A DNA stretch of 37,669 nucleotides from Reyranella massiliensis 521 (lineage in GTDB: Bacteria > Pseudomonadota > Alphaproteobacteria > Reyranellales > Reyranellaceae), in contig CAMARK010000046.1 of NCBI GenBank assembly GCA_945860205.1, positions 1 to 37,669 on the forward strand, written 5' to 3'. Shown piece after piece: positions 1 to 9,108 of the stretch (its first letter is position 1; each line of letters starts with the position of its first letter). The position numbers were made by a program, and so were the translations under genes. The notes under the pieces were generated by a model. The model saw only the letters and a program-made list of their open reading frames with translations. It had not been told where the DNA came from and did not search any database.

Positions 1-1
1 C

Positions 2-1615
2 GCCATCGTCGAGGATCAGGAGCAGGTGGACAAGATGCTGGAGATCAAGGGCCAGTGTCCGCAGCTCCAGCACATCCTCTACGACGATCCGCGCGGCATG
101 CGCCACTACAACCAGGCGTTTCTGCACGGCCTCGACGAAGTGCAGGAGATGGGTCGCATCCACAACCGCAACCACCCGGAATTCCTCGACGTCGAAATTG
201 CCCTCGGCAAGTCCGACGATGTCTCGGTCATGCTCTACACGTCCGGCACGACCGGCAAGCCGAAAGGGGTGTGCCAGACCCACGCGGCTTTCATCATGGC
301 GGCCGAGAGCGGCTGCAGCTTCGACAAGCTCGGTGCGGAAGACAGCATTCTTTCCTACCTGCCGATGGCCTGGGTGGGCGACCATCTTTTCTCCTTTGCC
401 CAGGCGATGTACGCCGGGTTCACCATCAATTGCCCGGAATCCGGCGATACGGTGATGACCGACCTGCGCGAGATCGGCCCGACCTACTACTTTGCGCCGC
501 CGCGCGTGCTGGAAAACCTGATCACCCAGGTCACCATCCGCATGGAGGACGCGGGCTTCCTCAAGCGCCGGATGTTCCAGTTCTTCATGACGGTGGCTCG
601 CCGCGTCGGACCGGCGCGGCTCGACGGCCGGCCGGTGTCGCCGGTCGACCGGCTGCTCTACGCGCTCGGCAATCTTGTGATCTACGGACCGCTCAAGAAC
701 ACATTGGGCATGAGCCGGGTGCGTGTGGCCTACACCGCAGGCGAGGCGGTGGGCCCGGAGATCTTCAATTTCTATCGCGCCCTGGGCGTGAACATGAAGC
801 AGCTCTACGGGCAGACCGAGGCGTCGGTTTTCGTCACCATCCATCCCAACGGCGAGGTCTATCCCGACACGGTCGGCAAGCCGGTTTCCGAGGTCGAGCT
901 CAGGATCGCCGACTCGGGTGAGGTGCTCTACCGCAGCCCCGGCGTGTTCAAGGAGTACTTCAAGAATCCTGAGGCAACCAACGACGCCAAGACGGCCGAC
1001 GGCTGGGTGCACACCGGCGATGCCGGCTATCTCGACGAGCGCGGGCACCTGCGCATCATCGACCGCGCCAAGGACGTCGGGAAGCTGAATGACGGCACGC
1101 TGTTCGCGCCGAAGTTCATCGAGAACAAACTGAAGTTCTATCCGCACATCAACGAGGTGGTGGCGTTTGGTCACGGCCGCGACTACGTCGCCGTGTTCGT
1201 CAATATCGACATGATTGCCGTCGGTGACTGGGCCGAGCGGCGCAACGTCTCCTATGCGAGCTATCAGGAACTGGCGTCGCGGCCCGAGGTCTACGACCTG
1301 GTCCAGGGCGAGATCGAGCAGGTCAACCGCGACCTCGCCGCCGATCCGCGCATGGCGGGCGCCCAGATCCGCCGCTTCCTGATCCTGCACAAGGCGCTCG
1401 AGGCCGACGATGGCGAACTCACGCGCACCAACAAGGTTCGGCGCGGCTTCATCGCCGAGCGCTACAAGCCGCTGGTCGACGCGCTCTACGACGGCTCCAG
1501 GGCCGCCCATATCAAGGTCGATGTCACCTTCGAGGACGGCCGCAAGGGCGCCATCGAGGGCGACGTGACCGTCCGCGACGTGGCGCCTCACGTCGCGCTG
1601 AAGAAGGCGAGCTGA
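2..1615 (+). CDS. Acyl-CoA synthetase (AMP-binding), 5'-truncated by window edge
   Basis: This enzyme activates a carboxylic acid to its acyl-CoA through an acyl-adenylate. The reading frame is open to the left edge, so the first in-frame ATG at 26 is internal and the true start lies outside. Counting from that ATG, the adenylate P-loop YTSGTTGKPKG is at about residues 71-81. Further on are the YGQTEAS motif, the HTGDAGYL hinge region and a C-terminal Lys in TRTNKVRRG that suits the A10 catalytic lysine. Full-length long-chain ligases have about 600-660 residues, so roughly 80-120 are missing. It ends 5 nt before an ABC ATPase gene and heads the importer operon, which suggests that it activates the imported compound (inference). 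The substrate is unknown. Confidence 0.93.
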   Translation, partial: AIVEDQEQVDKMLEIKGQCPQLQHILYDDPRGMRHYNQAFLHGLDEVQEMGRIHNRNHPEFLDVEIALGKSDDVSVMLYTSGTTGKPKGVCQTHAAFIMAAESGCSFDKLGAEDSILSYLPMAWVGDHLFSFAQAMYAGFTINCPESGDTVMTDLREIGPTYYFAPPRVLENLITQVTIRMEDAGFLKRRMFQFFMTVARRVGPARLDGRPVSPVDRLLYALGNLVIYGPLKNTLGMSRVRVAYTAGEAVGPEIFNFYRALGVNMKQLYGQTEASVFVTIHPNGEVYPDTVGKPVSEVELRIADSGEVLYRSPGVFKEYFKNPEATNDAKTADGWVHTGDAGYLDERGHLRIIDRAKDVGKLNDGTLFAPKFIENKLKFYPHINEVVAFGHGRDYVAVFVNIDMIAVGDWAERRNVSYASYQELASRPEVYDLVQGEIEQVNRDLAADPRMAGAQIRRFLILHKALEADDGELTRTNKVRRGFIAERYKPLVDALYDGSRAAHIKVDVTFEDGRKGAIEGDVTVRDVAPHVALKKAS

Positions 1616-1620
1616 ACGCC

Positions 1621-2412
<792 letters not shown>

Positions 2413-2422
2413 CGGAGTGAAC

Positions 2423-3547
2423 ATGCTGGGCGCGTTCCTCGAAACCCTGATCGGCGGCCTGTTGACCGGCGTGCTCTATTCGCTGGTGGCGCTGGGCTTC
2501 GTGCTGATCTTCAAGGCTTCAGGCGTCTTCAATTTCGCGCAAGGCGCGATGGTGCTGTTCGCGGCACTCACCATCGCCCGGCTCAGTGGCGAGATCGACG
2601 GCAAGGAAGTCCATCTCGCCAACTTCGTCGTCGCGGCGGCGATCCTGGGCGTCGCGGTGGCGTTCATCGGCTGGTACGCATGGCGCGAATATGTCGCGCG
2701 CGGCGCCGGGCCGGACGAGCGGCGCAAGATGCAGATGCTGGCCGTCGTCGGCGCGCTGGTGGGCGGCCTCGCGGCCTACAGCTACGGCAAGGGTGCGTGG
2801 CCGCTGTGGCTTGCGATCGCGGCCACCGCGGCCATCATGGGTCTGCTCGCCTATGCCATCGAACGCCTGGTGCTGCGCCATCTTGTGAACCAGGAAGGCA
2901 TCATTCTCTTCATGGCGACGCTCGGCATCGCCAACTTCCTCGACGGTTTCGGCCAGACGCTGTGGGGCAGCGACATCTACAAGATCAATCTCGGCCTGCC
3001 CAAGGATCCACTGTTCCTGTTCGAGGGCGTGTTCCCGGGCGGCCTGCTGGTCGATCCGGGCGAACTCGTGGCGGCCGCCATTGCGGCGGGGCTGGTCGTG
3101 GTGCTCGCGATCTTCTTCCAGAAGACGCGCGTCGGCCGCGCGCTCCGCGCCGTCGCCGACGACCACGCTGCGGCCCAATCGGTCGGCATTCCGCTCAACA
3201 CCATCTGGCTGATCGTATGGACCGTGTCGGGTCTGGTGGCGTTGGCCGCGGGGCTGATCTGGGGCGCCAAGCTCGGCGTCCAGTTCTCGATCTCGCTGAT
3301 CGCGCTGAAAGCGCTGCCGGTGCTGATCCTGGGCGGTTTCACCTCGGTGCCCGGCGCCATCGTCGGCGGCCTGATCATCGGCGCCGGCGAGAAGCTCTCC
3401 GAGGTGTTCCTGGCGCCGATCCTGGTCAAGCAGTTCGATCTCGCCGGCGGCGGCATCGAAAACTGGTTCGCCTACATGCTGGCGCTCGTCTTCCTGCTGT
3501 TCCGGCCGCAGGGCCTGTTCGGCGAACGCATTATCGAGCGGGTGTAG
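2423..3547 (+). CDS. Branched-chain-type ABC permease, LivH type
   Basis: This is an inner-membrane permease subunit. ATG 2423 is preferred over the in-frame GTG at 2417 because GGAG (2414-2417) lies about 5 nt before the ATG and overlaps the GTG. The product has 374 residues, longer than the usual 290-310. The extra length is an insertion at roughly residues 55-135 that appears to hold two additional hydrophobic segments around a charged loop (GPDERRKMQ). The family core follows, with the GRALRAVADD cytoplasmic loop and the GGFTSVPGAIVGG segment near the C-terminus. It pairs with the LivM-type permease that starts 3 nt after its stop. Confidence 0.92.
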   Translation: MLGAFLETLIGGLLTGVLYSLVALGFVLIFKASGVFNFAQGAMVLFAALTIARLSGEIDGKEVHLANFVVAAAILGVAVAFIGWYAWREYVARGAGPDERRKMQMLAVVGALVGGLAAYSYGKGAWPLWLAIAATAAIMGLLAYAIERLVLRHLVNQEGIILFMATLGIANFLDGFGQTLWGSDIYKINLGLPKDPLFLFEGVFPGGLLVDPGELVAAAIAAGLVVVLAIFFQKTRVGRALRAVADDHAAAQSVGIPLNTIWLIVWTVSGLVALAAGLIWGAKLGVQFSISLIALKALPVLILGGFTSVPGAIVGGLIIGAGEKLSEVFLAPILVKQFDLAGGGIENWFAYMLALVFLLFRPQGLFGERIIERV

Positions 3548-3550
3548 CCG

Positions 3551-4618
3551 ATGCTTTATCGCGAGGCCGGCCAATTCAAGACGACCTACGTCGCCGATCA
3601 GCAGATCTTCCCGATCCTGCAGGATCGTCTGTTCGTGCTTGCGGTCATCGTCGTGGCCTTCGTCGCCGTGCCGATGTTCGCCTCGCCCTATCTCTACACC
3701 GAGATCCTGATCCCGTTCCTGATCCTGTCGATGGCCGCCATCGGGCTCAACATCCTGGTCGGCTATTGCGGACAGGTCTCGCTCGGTACCGGCGGCTTCA
3801 TGGCGGTCGGCGCCTACGCCGCCTACAACCTCTGGCTCCGCGTGCCGGAGTTCAACAATCTCATCGTCGTGTTCCTGTTCGGCGGCGTGATGGCGGCGGC
3901 GGTCGGCATTTTGTTCGGCATCCCGTCGCTGCGCATCAAGGGCTTCTATCTCGCGGTGGCGACGCTGGCCTCGCAGTTCTTCCTCGACTGGCTGTTCGCG
4001 CGCGTGAAGTGGCTGACCAACTACACGCCGTCCGGCTCGGTCGCGGTCGGCAAGCTGGAAGTCTTCGGCTGGCATGTCGACACACCGGCCGACCGCTACC
4101 TGTTGATCCTGGGCCTCGTCGTCGTGGCCACGCTGGTCGCCAAGAACCTGGTCCGCGGCCACATCGGCCGCTCGTGGATGGCGATCCGCGACATGGATAT
4201 CGCGGCCGAAATCATCGGTTTCAGGCCGCTACGCACCAAGCTTACCGCCTTCGCCGTCAGTTCGTTCTTCATCGGCGTGGCCGGCGCCATGTGGGCGTTC
4301 CTGCGGCTGGGCGCCTGGGAGCCGCTGGCGTTCGACATCAACCGCTCGTTCCAGATCCTGTTCATGGTCATCATCGGCGGGCTGGGGTCGCTGCTCGGCA
4401 GCTTCCTGGGGGCTGCCTTCATCGTGCTGATGCCGATCCTGCTCAACCAACTGCCCGGCTGGTTCGGCATCAGGATGTCGACGGCACTGCTCAGCCACCT
4501 CGAATTCATGGTGTTCGGCGCCATGATCGTATTTTTCCTGATCGTCGAGCCGCATGGGTTGGCCCGCCTGTGGGCGGTCGCCAAGGAGAAACTGCGGCTC
4601 TGGCCGTTCCCGCACTGA
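3551..4618 (+). CDS. Branched-chain-type ABC permease, LivM type
   Basis: This is the second inner-membrane permease subunit of the importer, with 355 residues. The N-terminus has a hydrophilic stretch of about 30 residues and then several membrane segments. The GYCGQVSLGTGGFMAVGAY motif is the LivM hallmark. The cytoplasmic coupling loop reads GRSWMAIRDMDIAAEIIG, the equivalent of the EAA loop. The C-terminal MVIIGGLGSLLGSFLGAAF is also typical. It is followed by 61 nt containing a strong ribosome-binding site for the binding-protein gene. Confidence 0.93.
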   Translation: MLYREAGQFKTTYVADQQIFPILQDRLFVLAVIVVAFVAVPMFASPYLYTEILIPFLILSMAAIGLNILVGYCGQVSLGTGGFMAVGAYAAYNLWLRVPEFNNLIVVFLFGGVMAAAVGILFGIPSLRIKGFYLAVATLASQFFLDWLFARVKWLTNYTPSGSVAVGKLEVFGWHVDTPADRYLLILGLVVVATLVAKNLVRGHIGRSWMAIRDMDIAAEIIGFRPLRTKLTAFAVSSFFIGVAGAMWAFLRLGAWEPLAFDINRSFQILFMVIIGGLGSLLGSFLGAAFIVLMPILLNQLPGWFGIRMSTALLSHLEFMVFGAMIVFFLIVEPHGLARLWAVAKEKLRLWPFPH

Positions 4619-4679
4619 TCCACTAGGTTTCTGGCAAGGGCAGGCCGGCAAGGACCGCCCACTTTTGAGGAGGAACACG

Positions 4680-6005
4680 ATGACACTACGCAAGGCAGTG
4701 CTTCTCGGCGCGTCTATCGCGGCGGCGGGATTGGCGTTCGCGTCGACCGCCCAGGCCCAGAACGAGCAGTTCATTCCAGGCCTGATCTACCGGACCGGCG
4801 CCTATGCCCCGAACGGCATCCCGTTCGCCAACGGCGTCGCCGACTACTACGCGCTCGTCAACGAACGCGACGGCGGCATCAATGGCGTCAAAATCCTCTA
4901 CGAGGAGTGCGACACCGGCTACGCCACCGACCGTGGCGTGGAGTGCTACGAGCGCCTCAAGAACAAGGGCCCGACCGGCGCCGCCTACGTCAATCCGCTC
5001 AGCACCGGCATCACCTTCGCGCTCACCGAAAAGGCGCCGATCGACAAGATCCCGGTGATCTCGATGGGCTACGGCCGCTCCGAGTCGCGCGACGGCAGCG
5101 TGTTCCAGTGGAATTTCCCGCTGCTCGGCACCTACTGGTCGGCCGCCGACATCATCATGCAGCACATTGCCCTCAAGGAGGGTGGCTTCGAGAAGCTCAA
5201 GGGCAAGAAGGTCGTGCTGGTCTATCACGACTCGCCCTACGGCAAGGAGCCGATCGCGCTTCTCGAGCAGCGTGCCAAGATGCACGGCTTCGAGTTCACG
5301 CCGATGCCCGTCACCCATCCCGGCGTCGAGCAGAAGGCGACGTGGCTGCAGATCCGCCAGAACCGGCCGGACTATGTCCTGTTGTGGGGCTGGGGGGTCA
5401 TGAACTCGACGTCGATCAAGGAAGCGGCCGCGGTCGGCTTCCCGCGCGACAAGATGTTCGGCGTGTGGTGGTCGGGTGCCGAGCCTGACGTCCGTCCGGC
5501 CGAGGGCGGCGCCAAGGGTTATAGCGCCGCCATGCTGCAGCACGGCGCCGGCCAGTTCGGCGTCCATGCCGACCTCAAGAAGTTCCTTTACGACAAGAGC
5601 AAGGGTGTCGCGAAGTTCGATGAGACCGGCGAGGTCCTCTATAACCGCGGCCTGGTCAACGCCATGCTGGGCGTCGAATCGATCCGCAAGGCGCAGACCA
5701 AGTTCGGCAACAAGCCGCTGACCGGCGAACAGGTCCGCTGGGGCATCGAGAATCTCGATCTCAGCGCCGCGCGGCTGAAGGAGCTGGGCTTCGAGGGCAT
5801 GCTGCAGCCGCTCAAGGTGAGCTGCGCCGATCACGAAGGCACCCGCGCCGGCCGCGTCCAACAGTGGGACGGCGCCAAGTGGGTGGTGGTCTCCGATTGG
5901 TATCAGTCGGACGACAAGGTGCTGAAGCCGATGGTTGACGCCGCAGCCAAGAAGTACGCCGAGGAGAAGAAGCTGACCGTCCGCGACTGCTCCAAGGAGA
6001 GCTGA
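4680..6005 (+). CDS. Periplasmic substrate-binding protein of the importer (type 1 fold)
   Basis: This binding protein delivers its ligand to the LivHM-type permease. ATG 4680 follows GAGGAGGAA at 4667-4675, and the product begins with a Sec signal peptide of about 22 residues ending AQA before QNEQF. An upstream in-frame start would add an implausible N-terminus. The mature part resembles Peripla_BP_6 proteins: the opening RTGAYAPNGIPFANGVADYY corresponds to the ligand-capping strand of the family, and a KILYEECDTGY stretch follows. At 441 residues it is longer than amino-acid-binding LivJ/K (about 370), in the range of paralogs that bind aromatic or other organic acids. The ligand cannot be inferred from sequence alone. 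Confidence 0.92.
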   Translation: MTLRKAVLLGASIAAAGLAFASTAQAQNEQFIPGLIYRTGAYAPNGIPFANGVADYYALVNERDGGINGVKILYEECDTGYATDRGVECYERLKNKGPTGAAYVNPLSTGITFALTEKAPIDKIPVISMGYGRSESRDGSVFQWNFPLLGTYWSAADIIMQHIALKEGGFEKLKGKKVVLVYHDSPYGKEPIALLEQRAKMHGFEFTPMPVTHPGVEQKATWLQIRQNRPDYVLLWGWGVMNSTSIKEAAAVGFPRDKMFGVWWSGAEPDVRPAEGGAKGYSAAMLQHGAGQFGVHADLKKFLYDKSKGVAKFDETGEVLYNRGLVNAMLGVESIRKAQTKFGNKPLTGEQVRWGIENLDLSAARLKELGFEGMLQPLKVSCADHEGTRAGRVQQWDGAKWVVVSDWYQSDDKVLKPMVDAAAKKYAEEKKLTVRDCSKES

Positions 6006-6014
6006 GTCTCGTCA

Positions 6015-6860
6015 ATGAACCCCGCTCCGGCACCGACAACAACAGCCGTCCCTGCCACGTCGATCAACGTCATCGACGTGGCCAACATCGAGGTGATTTA
6101 TAATCACGTCATCCTCGTGTTGAAGGGCGTCTCGTTGTCGGTGCCGGAGGGCGGCATCGTGGCATTGCTCGGCGGCAACGGCGCCGGCAAGTCGACGACC
6201 CTGAAGTCGATCTCCAACCTGCTGCGCACCGAGCGTGGCGAGGTCACCAAGGGCCACATCCACTGTCGCGGCGAGCGGGTCGACGGGCTCACGCCCAACG
6301 ACCTGGTGCGGCGCGGCGTGATCCAAGTGATGGAGGGACGCCACTGCTTCGGCCATCTCACGGTCGAGGAGAATTTGCTGACCGGCGCCTTCATCCACGG
6401 CAGCAAGCGCCGCCAGATCGCCGATGATCTGGAGAAGGTCTATCACTACTTTCCGCGCCTCAAGGAACGCCGCACCAGCCAGGCGGGCTACACCTCGGGC
6501 GGCGAGCAGCAGATGACGGCGATCGGGCGCGCGTTGATGAGCCGGCCCACCACCATCTTGCTCGACGAACCGTCGATGGGGCTGGCGCCGCAGCTCGTCG
6601 AGGAAATCTTCGAGATCGTGAAGAACCTCAACGAGAAGGAAAGGGTCTCCATCCTGCTGGCCGAGCAGAACACCAATGTGGCGCTGCGCTATGCCCACTA
6701 CGGCTACATCCTCGAGAACGGCCGGGTGGTGCTCGACGGCAAGGCCGCCGCCTTGCGCGAAAACGAGGACGTGAAGGAATTCTACCTCGGCATCGCTGGC
6801 GAAGGTCGCCGCTCGTTCCGCGACGTCAAGCACTACCGCCGGCGCAAGCGCTGGCTTTAG
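6015..6860 (+). CDS. ABC transporter ATP-binding protein, LivF type
   Basis: This is the second ATPase of the importer. Of 281 residues the first 20 are an unconserved Pro/Thr-rich lead-in. Walker A is GGNGAGKST, the signature is TSGGEQQM, Walker B is TILLDEPSMGL, and the switch region reads LLAEQNTN, where LivF proteins have Gln in place of the H-loop His. The family is about 235 residues long, and the C-terminus here carries an extra basic tail (RRSFRDVKHYRRRKRW). The gene starts 9 nt after the binding-protein stop and closes the operon. Its last 35 nt overlap the end of the convergent membrane-protein gene. Confidence 0.93.
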   Translation: MNPAPAPTTTAVPATSINVIDVANIEVIYNHVILVLKGVSLSVPEGGIVALLGGNGAGKSTTLKSISNLLRTERGEVTKGHIHCRGERVDGLTPNDLVRRGVIQVMEGRHCFGHLTVEENLLTGAFIHGSKRRQIADDLEKVYHYFPRLKERRTSQAGYTSGGEQQMTAIGRALMSRPTTILLDEPSMGLAPQLVEEIFEIVKNLNEKERVSILLAEQNTNVALRYAHYGYILENGRVVLDGKAAALRENEDVKEFYLGIAGEGRRSFRDVKHYRRRKRWL

Positions 6861-7233
6861 CTGCGCCCCATTTGCGAATGAGCGTCGTCCACGCCGCGAA
6901 GGCAAGCGGCGGGAGCGCGATCAGGTCGACGACCGCGATGGTGCGGAGCGCCCCCGTCGGACTGCCGTAAAGCGCATAGAAGCCCAGGAAGCCCACGACA
7001 TTGATCGCCGCCGCCAGCAGCGCGGCGGGCCGCACGGGCGCGGCCCAGCTCGCCCACAGGCAGAGGATGCCGACCAGCGCCAGCAGCAGCGCGCGGTGGC
7101 GCAACAGCACCAGCAACGTCGTGTCGCCAGGGGCGATGCCGTAGAGGCGGGCGAGCGTCTCGGGCACGAACACCGGCGCGATCGGCATCAGGTGAATGGC
7201 GCCGACGACGGCGAAAGCGAGCGAGGTCCACAT
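6826..7233 (-). CDS. Small hypothetical membrane protein
   Basis: This protein has about 135 residues and four hydrophobic segments (near 5-20, 44-62, 70-88 and 96-112). The opening MWTSLAFAVVGAIHLMP resembles a widespread family of short integral membrane proteins with no established function. ATG 7233 was chosen because the protein then begins at the first membrane segment. A TTG at 7269 would add 12 non-conserved residues but has a closer GGAG upstream. The start codon lies inside a perfect hairpin (7228-7260). It follows the AhpD-like gene by 57 nt on the same strand and overlaps the end of the convergent LivF-type gene. Confidence 0.7.
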   Translation of the reverse strand: MWTSLAFAVVGAIHLMPIAPVFVPETLARLYGIAPGDTTLLVLLRHRALLLALVGILCLWASWAAPVRPAALLAAAINVVGFLGFYALYGSPTGALRTIAVVDLIALPPLAFAAWTTLIRKWGAAKASACAGGSA

Positions 7234-7260
7234 GCCGGCAGCTTGGCGGCCGGCATGTGG
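7228..7260 (-). repeat. Perfect 12-bp inverted repeat over a start codon
   Basis: CCACATGCCGGC (7228-7239) and GCCGGCATGTGG (7249-7260) are exact reverse complements separated by 9 nt. On the minus strand the downstream arm contains the ATG of the small membrane-protein gene. In mRNA the start codon would be base-paired, which could limit translation. Confidence 0.75.
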
Positions 7261-7290
7261 TCCGGGCAATTACTCCGGAGGTAAGGGCGC

Positions 7291-7767
7291 CTAGGCCGCC
7301 GCCGCCACCTTCTTCGGGATCGGCGGCGCGAAGCGGAAGGCGGCACCCAGCCGGTTCCAGGCGTTGATGGTGGCGATGGCCGTGCTCAGGAACACGATCT
7401 GGCTTTCGCTGAAGTGCTTGCGGACGGAATCGTAGGCCGTGTCGGAGACGCTGTGGCCGGCGAGGTACGTCAGCGCCTCGGCCCAGGCGAGAGCGGCACA
7501 CTCGCGCTCCGAAAATATGCCGGCTTCGTGCCAGGTCGCCACCAGGTCGAGCTTCTCCTGGGCGATGCCGAGTCTGCGCGAGACGTTGAGATGGATTTGC
7601 AGGCAGAAGGCGCAGTTGTTGATCTGCGAGACACGGAGCTTGACCAGTTCCACGATCTCCTTGTCGAGGCCCGACTCGTCGGCGGTCTTGCCCATGGCGA
7701 GCAGGGCGGCCTGGGCGGCGGGCGCAGTCTTCTGGAACGTATCGTAGGCAATGCGGACGTGAGACAT
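7291..7767 (-). CDS. AhpD-like / carboxymuconolactone decarboxylase family protein
   Basis: This is an alkylhydroperoxidase-type helical-bundle protein of 158 residues. The family's redox-active motif is present as NNCAFCLQIH, that is CxxC followed by His three residues on, with the preceding acidic stretch LDKEIVELVKLRVSQI. AhpD-core proteins reduce peroxides or use the cysteine pair in related chemistry; the substrate here is unknown. ATG 7767 is preferred over upstream in-frame starts because GGAG lies about 5 nt before it and the protein then begins MSHVRIAYDTF, a usual start for this family. It is divergent from the PaaK-like gene, with a 98-nt AT-richer gap between them. Confidence 0.9.
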   Translation of the reverse strand: MSHVRIAYDTFQKTAPAAQAALLAMGKTADESGLDKEIVELVKLRVSQINNCAFCLQIHLNVSRRLGIAQEKLDLVATWHEAGIFSERECAALAWAEALTYLAGHSVSDTAYDSVRKHFSESQIVFLSTAIATINAWNRLGAAFRFAPPIPKKVAAAA

Positions 7768-7865
7768 GACGACTCCATGATATTCGTACTCTGATATTAT
7801 GCGAATGCCTTTCCGTTGCAAGGCGGGGAGCGGGGTTCTACGGTCCGCAAAAGACCGAGGAAATC

Positions 7866-9101
7866 ATGTCCAAGCACTACGACACGCTGGAAACCCGTTC
7901 GACGGCCGAACGCGAGAAGGCGCTGATGCAGGCACTGCCGCAGCAGATCGCCCACGCCAAGGCCAATGCGCCGTTCTTTGCCACATGGCTGAAGGACGTC
8001 GATCCGACGGCAATCACCTCGCGCGCGGCGCTTGCCGCACTGCCGGTGCTGCGTAAGTCGGTGCTGGGTGAAGTGCAGAAGAAGAACCCGCCGATGGGCG
8101 GTCTCATCACCGTGCCGATGAGCCGGGTGCGCCATGTTTTCATGTCACCGGGGCCGATCTTCGAGATCGATACCGACGAGCCCGACTATTTCCGCGGCGC
8201 CCGCGCCATGCATGCCGCGGGCTTCCGGCCTGGCGATATCGTCTACAACACCTTCTCCTATCACCTGACCCCCGCCGGCCTGATGATGGAGCATGCGTTG
8301 CGCGCGCTCGGCTGCGCCGTGGTGCCGGGCGGCGTCGGCAACACCGAGCTGCAGCTCGACGCCATCGCCGCCATCCGGCCCTCGGGCTATGTCGGCACGC
8401 CCTCGTTCCTGAAAATCCTGATCGAGAAGGCGGCCGAGCTGGGCAAGGACATCTCCTCGCTAAAACATGCTTTCGTGGGCGCCGAGGCTTTGCCGCCCAG
8501 CCTGCGCCAGATGTTCATCGATAAGGGCATGACCTGTCTGCAAAGCTACGGCACCGCCGATCTCGGCACCATCGCCTACGAGTCGGAGGCCATCCAGGGC
8601 ATGACGGTCGATGAAGGCGTGATCGTCGAGATCGTACGTCCCGGCACGGGCGACCCGGTGCCCGAGGGCGACGTCGGCGAGGTCGTGGTCACCACCTTCA
8701 ATCATGCCTATCCGCTGATCCGCTTCGGCACCGGCGACATGTCTGCGGTTCTGGCGGGGCCGAGCCCCTGCGGACGCACCAACATGCGCATCAAGGGTTG
8801 GATGGGGCGCGCCGACCAGCGCACCAAGGTGCGCGGCATGTTCGTCGATCCCGAACAAATCGCCGAGATCGCCAGGAAGCATCCCGGCCTCGGCCGGTTG
8901 CGGCTGGTGATCGACTGGGTGAACCAGGCCGATGTGATGACGCTCAAGGTCGAGGCGGCGCAACCGACGCCCGATCTCGAGAAGGCGATGGAAGGCACGG
9001 TTCGCACGGTCTGCAAGGTCGGCGGCAAGATCGAGTTCGCCACGCCGGGCAGCCTGCCCAACGACGGCAAGGTGATCGACGACGTCCGCAAGTACACGTG
9101 A
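7866..9101 (+). CDS. PaaK-like adenylate-forming protein with atypical P-loop
   Basis: The protein has 411 residues, close to phenylacetate-CoA ligase (about 430). The family features seen are an aromatic-rich YNTFSYHLTPAGLMMEHALRAL core, GTPSFLKILIEKA, the SYGTADLG segment equivalent to the YG-T-E motif, the RFGTGDMS hinge Asp and a C-terminal PNDGK whose Lys402 fits the A10 catalytic lysine. The Ser/Thr/Gly-rich ATP-binding loop (SSGTTGKPT in PaaK) is absent; at the equivalent place, residues 93-102, it reads MSPGPIFEID. It may still be an active ligase of a divergent subfamily, or may bind an acyl-adenylate or CoA ester without forming it. An SDR gene follows after 7 nt. Confidence 0.82.
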   Translation: MSKHYDTLETRSTAEREKALMQALPQQIAHAKANAPFFATWLKDVDPTAITSRAALAALPVLRKSVLGEVQKKNPPMGGLITVPMSRVRHVFMSPGPIFEIDTDEPDYFRGARAMHAAGFRPGDIVYNTFSYHLTPAGLMMEHALRALGCAVVPGGVGNTELQLDAIAAIRPSGYVGTPSFLKILIEKAAELGKDISSLKHAFVGAEALPPSLRQMFIDKGMTCLQSYGTADLGTIAYESEAIQGMTVDEGVIVEIVRPGTGDPVPEGDVGEVVVTTFNHAYPLIRFGTGDMSAVLAGPSPCGRTNMRIKGWMGRADQRTKVRGMFVDPEQIAEIARKHPGLGRLRLVIDWVNQADVMTLKVEAAQPTPDLEKAMEGTVRTVCKVGGKIEFATPGSLPNDGKVIDDVRKYT

Positions 9102-9108
9102 GGGTGCG

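Noticed and set aside
2519-4162. Long minus-strand open frame (547 codons) opposite the permease genes
   Set aside because: The translation is a Glu/Arg/His/Gln-rich shadow of GC-biased codons on the other strand. Both permeases beneath it are clear family members.
2680-4626. Plus-strand open frame of 648 codons
   Set aside because: Arg/Pro-rich out-of-frame shadow of the two permease genes.
7779-7806. GATATT direct repeats and ATTCG/CGAAT between the AhpD-like and PaaK-like genes as an operator
   Set aside because: The matches are only 5-6 bp in an AT-rich promoter region and could be chance.
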